Positions 1 through 5,657 of a DNA stretch of 6,176 nt are shown one piece after another. The notes below the pieces were generated by a model that did no database searches, was not told the origin of the DNA, and saw only the letters and a list, made by a program, of their open reading frames with translations. The position numbers and the translations under genes are program-made. Within the stretch, counting starts at the first letter, position 1, and every line of letters starts with the position of its first letter. The DNA is from Cellvibrionales bacterium UBA2511 (GTDB taxonomy: Bacteria > Pseudomonadota > Gammaproteobacteria > Pseudomonadales > Porticoccaceae), in the NCBI GenBank assembly GCA_002341315.1, contig DDNV01000093.1, positions 43,494 to 49,669 of the forward strand. The letters are read 5' to 3'.

Positions 1-690
1 GCCCTGATCGAGTCACGTGCCGACCTGGCAACCTTGCGCAAGCTCTGCGATCAAAGCGGCTGCCTGATGGAGGCCAACGACATGGCGGCGGTGGAACTGC
101 TTTCGGAGCGAAATCTGCCCTTTGTCGCCGGTCCGTCCATCAATATCTACAACAGCGCCAGCCTGCGTGTCCTGCAACAGGCGGGCATGATGCGCTGGGT
201 GATGCCGGTAGAGCTGAGCCGCCACACGTTGCAAGGCATCCTCGATGAAGTCCAGCAGTTTGGTTTTGCCGAACAGGTACAAACGGAAATATTCAGCTAT
301 GGGCATTTGCCACTGGCCTACTCCGCTCGTTGTTTTACCGCCCGCAATCACAACTTGCCAAAGGATGACTGCCAGCTGAGTTGCCTGGATTATCCAGACG
401 GTATTCCTGTGCACACGCGTGAAAATACGTCGTTATTTACCCTGAATGGCATTCAGACGCTTTCTGGTGACATTCACAATTTGCTGGCGGAATACCATGA
501 CATGGCAGCTATTGGTGTTGATATTCTCCGCATCAGTCCAAACAGCAGCAACACATTCCAGGTGCTGGAGCAATTTGACCGGATACGCCGAGGAGAAACA
601 CTCAGCAATCAACTCATTGCCAGTGACCAGGGAGCAGCCACATTTTGTAATGGCTACTGGTACGGGAAGCCGGGTATGGATTTAGCGTAA
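1..690 (+). CDS. ubiV: UbiV, O2-independent ubiquinone biosynthesis Fe-S protein (5' partial)
   Basis: The reading frame is open from base 1 to a TAA at 688-690, giving 229 residues. The family is about 290 residues long, so roughly the first 60 lie outside the window. It belongs to the U32 'peptidase' family and strongly resembles E. coli UbiV (YhbV), for example MRWVMPVELSR, SYGHLPLAYSARCFTAR, NGIQT and CNGYW near the end. Three cysteines at codons 331-333, 370-372 and 382-384 have the C-x12-C-x3-C spacing of the UbiV [4Fe-4S] ligands; the fourth, N-terminal ligand would lie upstream of the window. From family knowledge, UbiV works with UbiU as a cytoplasmic heterodimer that hydroxylates the ubiquinone ring without O2, helped by UbiT. 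Missing from view are the start, the promoter and ubiU, which usually lies directly upstream. The gene looks intact where visible. Confidence 0.93.
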   Translation, partial: ALIESRADLATLRKLCDQSGCLMEANDMAAVELLSERNLPFVAGPSINIYNSASLRVLQQAGMMRWVMPVELSRHTLQGILDEVQQFGFAEQVQTEIFSYGHLPLAYSARCFTARNHNLPKDDCQLSCLDYPDGIPVHTRENTSLFTLNGIQTLSGDIHNLLAEYHDMAAIGVDILRISPNSSNTFQVLEQFDRIRRGETLSNQLIASDQGAATFCNGYWYGKPGMDLA

Positions 691-706
691 TAGCGTATTC
701 CCCTCG

Positions 707-755
707 ACCAGAACCGGTTGACTCTGCACCAGAACATATCGCTATCCTGCAGGAT
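707..755 (+). promoter_or_regulatory. Possible control region upstream of the P450 gene
   Basis: The 114-base gap between ubiV and the P450 gene holds an exact 8-bp direct repeat, ACCAGAAC, at 707-714 and 728-735. The copies are 21 bp apart, about two helix turns. Between them lies a -35-like TTGACT (718-723, five of six matches). The best -10 partner, TATCCT at 743-748, is weak and at a long 19-bp spacing. A perfect 12-bp palindrome, ATCCTGCAGGAT, occupies 744-755. No T-run follows it, so it is not a standard terminator. This could be an operator and weak promoter allowing P450 expression apart from ubiV, but read-through from ubiV is equally possible. Confidence 0.3.
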
Positions 756-804
756 TCTGCATGCCGACTGTTCGCAAAATACTCTGACATGAAGAGGCGT
801 AATC

Positions 805-1965
805 ATGACTGAAAAACTCCGATCCGATTGGGATCCGCAATCCGAAGCGGTTCTTCGCGATCAACGCGCTGCTTACGACAATATGCGCGAACAATGTCCT
901 GTCGCTTACAACGAGGCCGTACAGTGGTCACTATTCAGGCATCGGGACCTTATCCGGGTACTTCACGATCACGATACCTTCAGCAGTGTGGTATCCCAAC
1001 ATCTCTCTATTCCCAATGGTATGGACCCCCCAGAGCACACCGTTTACCGGCAAATCATAGAACCCTACTTTGCTCCAGCGCGAATGGATGCCTTCGAACC
1101 TTCCTGCCGGGAAATCATCACAGAACTGCTTGACCAGATACCGGCCCAAAATGATGTGGAACTGATGGCCGATATCGCCCAGCCCTTTGCGGTACAAGTT
1201 CAATGTGCATTTCTCGGCTGGCCACCCAGCTTGCACGACCCGCTAGTCCAGTGGGCCAGAAAGAATACCGAGGCCACCCGCGCTGGAGACCGGGCAGCGA
1301 TGTCAGACATTGCACGCGAACTTGAAACCCTCGTCGTCGACATGCTTGAAGTTCGTCGTCAGGCTGGCGCAAAACCCGGTGATGACATCACTGCCGACCT
1401 GATGCACGAAGAAGTCTGGGGGCGCCGATTAAACAATGGGGAGATGACCAGTATTTTACGGAATTGGACCGTCGGGGAAATTGGCACCATCTCTGCGGCA
1501 ATCGGTATATTGGTTCACTATCTTGCGAAACACATTGAGGTACAGAAACGGTTGCGCGAGCAACCGTCCCTGTTGCCCGGGGCCATTGATGAGATTCTGC
1601 GGATCCACGGCCCCCTGGTAACCAACCGGCGTATTACGACCTGTCCGGTGGAAATGGGTGGCCGAAAGATGGGTGCTGGCGAGCGAATCTCGCTGAACTG
1701 GATTTCCGCCAACCGGGACAGTGATGTCTTCGATAGCCCGGACAGCTTCCGCCTGGATCGCGACCCGACCGAAAATCTGCTGTATGGGGCGGGGATCCAT
1801 GTCTGCCCCGGTGCACCGCTGGCTCGAATGGAGCTGCTGACAGTTATGGAGACACTGTTCAGACACACCGAGTGGATCGAGCCCGTAGCGGGCAAACCAG
1901 CCATCAATGCTGTCTATCCCGCAAGCGGCTTTTCCTCATTGCCATTGCGATTCAAAACAGCCTGA
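805..1965 (+). CDS. Cytochrome P450 with atypical I-helix
   Basis: This is a complete 386-residue soluble bacterial P450 with no signal peptide or membrane anchor. ATG 805 is preceded by GAAGAGG (791-797) at 7-base spacing. In order it shows a C-helix motif DPPEHTVYR (residues 74-82), an I-helix at about 217-243, the ExxR pair E263-R266, ANRDSDVF (302-309) and the haem loop YGAGIHVCPG with ligand Cys334. Two departures are visible. The I-helix reads VGEIGT (223-228) where most P450s have a G-x-[DE]-T core: Thr228 is kept but the acid before it is Gly227. The haem-loop aromatic is Tyr327 instead of the usual Phe. No ferredoxin or reductase gene is in the window. The gene lies between ubiV and ubiT, so a role linked to anaerobic or microaerobic quinone or nitrogen-oxide metabolism is inferred from position only. 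The substrate is unknown, and the CYP family cannot be assigned by eye. Confidence 0.95.
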   Translation: MTEKLRSDWDPQSEAVLRDQRAAYDNMREQCPVAYNEAVQWSLFRHRDLIRVLHDHDTFSSVVSQHLSIPNGMDPPEHTVYRQIIEPYFAPARMDAFEPSCREIITELLDQIPAQNDVELMADIAQPFAVQVQCAFLGWPPSLHDPLVQWARKNTEATRAGDRAAMSDIARELETLVVDMLEVRRQAGAKPGDDITADLMHEEVWGRRLNNGEMTSILRNWTVGEIGTISAAIGILVHYLAKHIEVQKRLREQPSLLPGAIDEILRIHGPLVTNRRITTCPVEMGGRKMGAGERISLNWISANRDSDVFDSPDSFRLDRDPTENLLYGAGIHVCPGAPLARMELLTVMETLFRHTEWIEPVAGKPAINAVYPASGFSSLPLRFKTA

Positions 1966-1998
1966 TGATGTACAACACCACATTAATGGGCAGCCATT

Positions 1999-2025
1999 TA
2001 CCGACCGTAGTGGTATAAACACCAC
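1999..2025 (+). promoter_or_regulatory. Candidate extended -10 promoter and inverted repeats before the VF530 gene
   Basis: In the 83-base gap after the P450 gene, TGGTATAAA at 2011-2019 fits an extended -10 element (TGn followed by TATAAA, five of six matches to TATAAT). No good -35 is present, which is tolerated in extended -10 promoters. Transcription would start near 2026, about 23 bases before the VF530 start codon. The element lies inside an imperfect inverted repeat, GTGGTAT-AA-ACACCAC (2010-2025). It also overlaps a heptamer AGTGGTA (2009-2015), which is the complement of the TACCACT seen in the narK control region, faced by TACCGAC (1999-2005) at 3-base spacing. A bound regulator here would more likely repress than activate. 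This is based on motif matching only. Confidence 0.33.
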
Positions 2026-2048
2026 AACAAGAGTGATGGATCCATCTG

Positions 2049-2291
2049 ATGACCAATCTGCAACCGAACAACCCCCTACATGGCGTGACCTTGCAGCAAA
2101 TTGTCACGGCGCTGGTGGAGCACTACGACTGGGATGGCCTGGCCCGGCGAATTGATATCAAGTGTTTTAAAAATGCCCCGTCCATCAAGTCATCGCTGAC
2201 TTTCCTGCGTAGAACCCCGTGGGCCCGGGAAAAAGTCGAGGCTTTGTATCTCTCGACCTTTGACGGGCACTCCCCCCGGAGAATCGTTTAA
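2049..2291 (+). CDS. VF530-family small conserved protein (DUF2132)
   Basis: This is an 80-residue basic protein with the signature of the VF530 family: NPLHGVTL (residues 8-15), a CFKN-x-PSIKSSL block (39-50) and FLRRTPWAR (52-60). It has no signal peptide or membrane segment. The family is named from a Vibrio fischeri protein and is often annotated as DNA-binding, but no cellular role is established to my knowledge. An in-frame stop at 2034-2036 leaves ATG 2049 as the only usable start. Its ribosome site is weak (TGGA at 2037-2040, 8 bases upstream). Its TAA overlaps the TAA of ubiT on the other strand through a shared TTAA, with no terminator visible between them. The product is probably cytoplasmic. 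A regulatory or nucleoid role in anaerobic growth is a guess from its neighbours. Confidence 0.88.
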   Translation: MTNLQPNNPLHGVTLQQIVTALVEHYDWDGLARRIDIKCFKNAPSIKSSLTFLRRTPWAREKVEALYLSTFDGHSPRRIV

Positions 2292-2773
2292 ATACCATTC
2301 GCCATGGTCCCCGCACCCGACAACAACCGTCTTATCGGCAGTGGCAGGACATCCCGCTCTATGCTGTCCAGAAGGTTTTTCACTCCCAGGCCCAGTTCAG
2401 TATCACCCTCCAGGCAAAGCTCGCGACGGAAAAACAGGGTATCGGGATCTTCTCGGCCAGAAGCGAGTAACGCAAACCCTCTGGCTCGACCAAGAATCGT
2501 GACATCGGCTGTATCGTTCGGCGGCAAGACCAACAAACGGGGATGGCAACCGACAATATGCCAACCGACACCCATATCAGTCACCCGAATTGACAGGGTT
2601 CGACCCTCAAGGAATGTCAGCTCACCTTCGGCGGAAGCCTCCGCCAGCAATTGCTGAAGTACATTTTCCAACAACCATTGCTGTATTCGAAAAGGCACCC
2701 GGCGACAGAGCGGGAAAATCAGGTTTTCAGCGCGCGCCAGCCAGATCGCGCGCGGTAGATAAGACGAATCCAT
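2288..2773 (-). CDS. ubiT: UbiT, SCP2-domain accessory factor of O2-independent ubiquinone synthesis
   Basis: This is a 161-residue protein with one SCP2 (sterol carrier) lipid-binding domain at about residues 33-140. It closely resembles E. coli UbiT (YhbT): [13 protein letters not shown] (50-62), DPDTLFFRR (109-117) and [14 protein letters not shown] (121-134). From family knowledge, UbiT binds quinone-pathway lipid intermediates and is needed, with UbiU and UbiV, for ubiquinone made without O2. Length is close to the family norm. The ATG (2771-2773) has a GGAG ribosome site 8 bases upstream, and that GGAG can pair with the adjacent CTCC. The gene starts only 33 bases after narL with no terminator between, so it is probably cotranscribed with narXL. 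That would put quinone supply under the same transcript as nitrate sensing. Its 3' end overlaps the VF530 gene tail to tail by 4 bases. Confidence 0.94.
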   Translation of the reverse strand: MDSSYLPRAIWLARAENLIFPLCRRVPFRIQQWLLENVLQQLLAEASAEGELTFLEGRTLSIRVTDMGVGWHIVGCHPRLLVLPPNDTADVTILGRARGFALLASGREDPDTLFFRRELCLEGDTELGLGVKNLLDSIERDVLPLPIRRLLSGAGTMANGI

Positions 2774-2806
2774 AGGAGAAACTCCGCTCGGAAAAAATGA
2801 TTCCCA

Positions 2807-3463
2807 TTAATTTTTCTGGTGTTCCACCGCCCAGACGGCGGCCTCTACCCGCGAACGCAAACCGAGTTTTTTCAGCAGGTGTTTAACATGGACCTTGACC
2901 GTCGCCTCGGCAATATCGAGTTCGCGACCAATCAGCTTGTTACTCAGCCCGGCAGACACCATGCGCAGGATTTCCTTTTCGCGACGAGTCAGGGCGTCGT
3001 AGCCTGAATCCTGTTCACTGCGGGCGTTATCACGGAAAGCCTTGGCCAGCACCTCGGTGAGCTCATGTGACAGCACCATCTTGCCGATACAGGCATCGCG
3101 GATTCTTTCCACCAGCTCCGCTGGCTCCATATCTTTCAGCAGATAGCCATCGGCTCCGGCCTTGAACGCCGCCAGCATATCTTTGCTTTCATCGGAAACC
3201 GTGAAGACCACAATACGGCAGCACACACCCACCTCGCGCATTTCCCGGAGAGTCTCGATGCCATCCATGCCTTTCATGCTCAGATCGAGCAGCACGAGGT
3301 CCACGTCCTGCCCCTGTTGCTTGACCAATTCAACCGCATCGCGACCATTGCTGGCTTCACCGACCACCTCCATATCATCCTCCAGCGCCAATAGCTGGCG
3401 TACGCCCTTGCGCAGCAATGGGTGGTCATCCACCAGGATCAATTTGCTTTTAGACTCGTTCAT
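2807..3463 (-). CDS. narL: NarL, nitrate/nitrite response regulator
   Basis: This is a 218-residue two-domain response regulator. The receiver domain (about residues 7-122) has the acidic pair D12-D13, phosphoacceptor D60 (LVLLDLSMKGMDG), T88 and K110. The C-terminal LuxR/NarL helix-turn-helix (about 157-214) begins LTRREKEIL. Its recognition region, TVKVHVKHLLKKL (188-200), is nearly the same as in E. coli NarL, which supports NarL over other LuxR-type regulators and suggests the same heptamer DNA target (TACYNMT). The ATG is set by a strong GAAGAGG (complement of 3469-3475) 5 bases upstream. Phosphorylated by NarX, it should control nitrate-respiration genes, probably including the divergent narK. 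It lies 105 bases after narX; that gap has no clear terminator or promoter, so cotranscription is likely. Confidence 0.94.
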   Translation of the reverse strand: MNESKSKLILVDDHPLLRKGVRQLLALEDDMEVVGEASNGRDAVELVKQQGQDVDLVLLDLSMKGMDGIETLREMREVGVCCRIVVFTVSDESKDMLAAFKAGADGYLLKDMEPAELVERIRDACIGKMVLSHELTEVLAKAFRDNARSEQDSGYDALTRREKEILRMVSAGLSNKLIGRELDIAEATVKVHVKHLLKKLGLRSRVEAAVWAVEHQKN

Positions 3464-3568
3464 GGTCGCCTCTTCAAAAAGTACATCATTGTCATAGTCA
3501 GGATTAGTTTAGAGCGCCATTCCCTAAAATAAATTGATCTGGCGCAGGTGAATAGTTGATCATTTTAC

Positions 3569-5440
3569 TCAGGAAAAGACCTCTGGCATAAAACTGAGAA
3601 CCACTTCGGTCCCCCCCGCCTCACCGGGGTGTATATCCAGGGTACCCTGCAACAGTTCCGCCCGCTCCCGCATGGTAGAAAGCCCGTAGTGGTGTTCCTT
3701 GACCGGGTCAGTGGCAATTCCCACACCATCATCCAGCACCCGGAATACTGCGTGGTTATCGGCACCTCGCTCACAACGCAATTCGATACAGCTGGCCCCG
3801 GCGTGCTTGAAGGCATTGGTGATGGCCTCGCGGATAATCTGCAAAACATGGATATCCTCGTTGGGGGTCAACGGACAGTGTCCCAGGTGGAACTCCAGCT
3901 TCACTTCGGTCTGCTCACTCTGGCGATCAAATTCATCCACTGTGGCTTTCAATGCCTGGTAAAGACTCGGGGCATCCAGTTTCAGCCGAAAGGTCGTCAG
4001 TAGTTCCCGCAAATGCCGATAGGCGGCATTCAATCCCTGCTGCAGATCCTCCAAGCCCTCGCGCAGTTGCTCTTCCGGGGCCTCCCGATCAAACAGCCGC
4101 ACCAGCCGCGCCACTTGCATTTTCATGTAGGACAGGGACTGAGCCAGAGAGTCATGCAATTCTCTGGCAATAATGGAGCGCTCCTCGAACAGCATCACCC
4201 GCCGACTCAGTCCATCCCGGTAGTGCAGCGCCATGGCCGCCGCCAGATGCTCTACCACGGCTTCGATAAGCCGCTGCTGCCATGGCTCCAGCACCAGGTT
4301 GGGGCCAGTGTTGATATACAGAAAGCCAAAATTATCGCTGGAATCCTCGATGGCAAATGATGACTCACCCTGAGTCTGGTGATCACTGTCAGGCTGCATG
4401 AAACAGTTTTTACAGTCGCGGATCAGACAATCGCGTTCTTCCCCGGCAGGCAGAATCAAATCATATTTGTCGGTGTTGGCCTCGTTGGCCAGGCACAGGG
4501 AAATACACGGGATACCGGTCAACGCTTTCAGATCGGCCAAGATGTCCCCGAAGGGTTGGTGACTGCCTCCCACCCCTTCTGACAGTCGCTGCGCAGTATT
4601 GTAGAGGAAGTCCAGCATCTGGTTGGAGCGCTGCAGCTGGGCGGTTTTTTCATCCACCATGTCCTCCAGTTTTCGGTAGTGCCGCGCCAGATTGGCGGAC
4701 ATATCGTTGAAGGTACTGCACAACAGGCCAATCTCATTGACCGCCTCGTAGTAGGTGCGGTAGGAAAAATCGCCGACACTGGTGTGCTCGGCGGCCCGCA
4801 CCAGATCTTGCAACGGCCGAACCAGATTTTGGTCGGTGCGCATAACGATGAACACCAGCGCCAGAAATGACAGAAAGATGCTGAGCCCCTCGTATATGCC
4901 CAATAGCTCAATTTTCTCCTCGGTATTTTGCTGGATGCTCAGCACCAACCTGTCAATATCGCCCACGTGTTCCTCGACATGCCCCAGGTATTCCCGACTG
5001 GCCGATGCCAGCCTCCCCTGTTCAGCAGAACTCAGAGACAACAATAACGGGGCCATATGCTGTTCCCAGTTAGTGACCACCTGCTGGTAGGCGCGTTTCA
5101 GACTGACGTCACTGCGCTCGCCCGCTACCCGGGCAATGCTCGATTGATACAGCTTTTCAGAAAAAGTGCGGTGCTCTTCCGCCAGGGTGTCAATCAATTC
5201 TTTCGGATCGGCCTCTCCCGCCACGGCCTGCTGCAGGTGTACCGCAATGCGGTAGGTCTGCATCCGCATCGAACCGGCAATATTGATCGCCTCGGCATCA
5301 TGCTGGGTGTTAAGCGTCACCAGCAGGGAGACCAGCATACTCGACAGAGCAAGCAGACCGATCACCAACATCGGGATCAATACCTGAATCGCAATCGATT
5401 GGGAAAAACGCAATTTCCTGCCGGTCAGCATCATTGCCAT
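3569..5440 (-). CDS. narX: NarX, nitrate/nitrite sensor histidine kinase
   Basis: This is a 623-residue inner-membrane sensor (E. coli NarX has 598). In order: membrane segment 1 (about 15-44), periplasmic helical sensor with the P-box NIAGSMRMQTYR (53-64), membrane segment 2 (about 181-201), HAMP linker (about 202-256), a cytoplasmic central domain with a C-x4-C-x2-C cluster (338-346), and a HisKA_3 dimerisation region. The phosphoacceptor is H429 in ARELHDSLAQSLSYMKMQV. The HATPase domain has the N-box around N542, DDGVGI (570-575) and HYGLSTMRERAE (584-595). The frame stays open upstream to a TTG at 5506, but ATG 5440 is preferred: it has GGTGG 8 bases upstream and leaves an N-terminus of NarX length before the first membrane segment. 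The P-box Arg59 matches the nitrate-binding Arg of E. coli NarX, whereas Ile54 replaces its Lys49. The protein pairs with NarL next door. Confidence 0.93.
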   Translation of the reverse strand: MAMMLTGRKLRFSQSIAIQVLIPMLVIGLLALSSMLVSLLVTLNTQHDAEAINIAGSMRMQTYRIAVHLQQAVAGEADPKELIDTLAEEHRTFSEKLYQSSIARVAGERSDVSLKRAYQQVVTNWEQHMAPLLLSLSSAEQGRLASASREYLGHVEEHVGDIDRLVLSIQQNTEEKIELLGIYEGLSIFLSFLALVFIVMRTDQNLVRPLQDLVRAAEHTSVGDFSYRTYYEAVNEIGLLCSTFNDMSANLARHYRKLEDMVDEKTAQLQRSNQMLDFLYNTAQRLSEGVGGSHQPFGDILADLKALTGIPCISLCLANEANTDKYDLILPAGEERDCLIRDCKNCFMQPDSDHQTQGESSFAIEDSSDNFGFLYINTGPNLVLEPWQQRLIEAVVEHLAAAMALHYRDGLSRRVMLFEERSIIARELHDSLAQSLSYMKMQVARLVRLFDREAPEEQLREGLEDLQQGLNAAYRHLRELLTTFRLKLDAPSLYQALKATVDEFDRQSEQTEVKLEFHLGHCPLTPNEDIHVLQIIREAITNAFKHAGASCIELRCERGADNHAVFRVLDDGVGIATDPVKEHHYGLSTMRERAELLQGTLDIHPGEAGGTEVVLSFMPEVFS

Positions 5441-5506
5441 GGTTATTACCACCAAATATCCACTTTCGGAGCAGTCATCTCCACCCATCCCGACAACCAA
5501 AAACAA

Positions 5507-5538
5507 CCTTATGTTATTTAAGGTTTTTTAAAAAAACC
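5507..5538. promoter_or_regulatory. AT-rich palindromic stretch in the narX-narK control region
   Basis: Two overlapping inverted repeats lie between the divergent genes: CCTTA (5507-5511) with TAAGG (5519-5523), and GGTTTTTT (5522-5529) with AAAAAACC (5531-5538) around one central A. The A/T tracts could bend DNA, bind IHF or H-NS-like proteins, or form part of the narX promoter, which must lie upstream of 5440. No convincing sigma-70 hexamer pair for narX is visible. The stretch is not a clear terminator because it sits between divergent start sites. Confidence 0.3.
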
Positions 5539-5542
5539 AGCC

Positions 5543-5558
5543 TACCACTTAGGTAGTA
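5543..5558. promoter_or_regulatory. NarL-type 7-2-7 binding site
   Basis: TACCACT (5543-5549), a 2-base spacer, then GGTAGTA (5552-5558), which reads TACTACC on the other strand. The first heptamer fits the NarL consensus TACYNMT fully and the second misses only its last base. The head-to-head arrangement with a 2-base spacer is the high-affinity NarL/NarP layout described in E. coli. It is centred about 93 bases upstream of the predicted narK start of transcription, a plausible activator position, and it lies beside the narL-encoding operon itself. It may also affect narX on the opposite side. Confidence 0.65.
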
Positions 5559-5595
5559 CTTTCAAAAACCCCATCAAATTCAAGCGGTTCGGTGA

Positions 5596-5609
5596 TTGAT
5601 ACAGGTCAT
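5596..5609 (+). promoter_or_regulatory. Anr/FNR-like box of the narK promoter
   Basis: TTGAT-ACAG-GTCAT matches the FNR/Anr consensus TTGAT-N4-ATCAA at 8 of 10 defined bases, with a perfect left half. The centre (5602.5) lies 41.5 bases before a predicted transcription start at 5644, the position of a class II FNR-activated promoter. A -10-like TACATT lies exactly where that model requires it, at 5632-5637. The combination of box and spacing is what makes this credible. It predicts activation of narK when oxygen is low, with extra control by NarL at the upstream heptamer pair. Confidence 0.65.
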
Positions 5610-5631
5610 GTTCGGGACCACTCACTGTTAC

Positions 5632-5637
5632 TACATT
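5632..5637 (+). promoter_or_regulatory. Predicted -10 element of narK
   Basis: TACATT matches TATAAT at four of six bases and occupies -12 to -7 if transcription starts at 5644, the position set by the Anr/FNR-like box. No -35 hexamer is seen, as expected for a class II activator-dependent promoter. The leader to the narK ATG would be 25 bases. Confidence 0.5.
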
Positions 5638-5657
5638 CAAACCACATTCGGGAGAAA

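Noticed and set aside
1..690. A secreted peptidase, as the U32 family name suggests
   Set aside because: The cysteine spacing and sequence match UbiV specifically, and this group is a Fe-S hydroxylation factor rather than a protease.
3534..3547. A full FNR/Anr box at TTGAT-CTGG-CGCAG
   Set aside because: The right half matches ATCAA at only two of five bases, too weak to call a site.
3565..3849. A 94-residue open frame on the minus strand inside the narX kinase domain
   Set aside because: It overlaps conserved kinase motifs of narX in another frame and resembles no protein I know; it is a shadow.
5441..5506. A longer narX beginning at TTG 5506 (645 residues)
   Set aside because: Its only AAGG ribosome-like bases touch the start codon with no spacing, and the extra 22 residues would lengthen the N-terminus beyond that of NarX. 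ATG 5440 fits better.
5057..5521. A 154-residue plus-strand open frame opposite the narX sensor region
   Set aside because: It lies fully antisense to the well supported NarX periplasmic and membrane segments; shadow of biased codon use.
5522..5538. Intrinsic terminator formed by the T/A-tract palindrome
   Set aside because: The stem has almost no G-C pairs and lies between divergent gene starts, where no transcript needs to end. Kept only as an AT-rich regulatory stretch.
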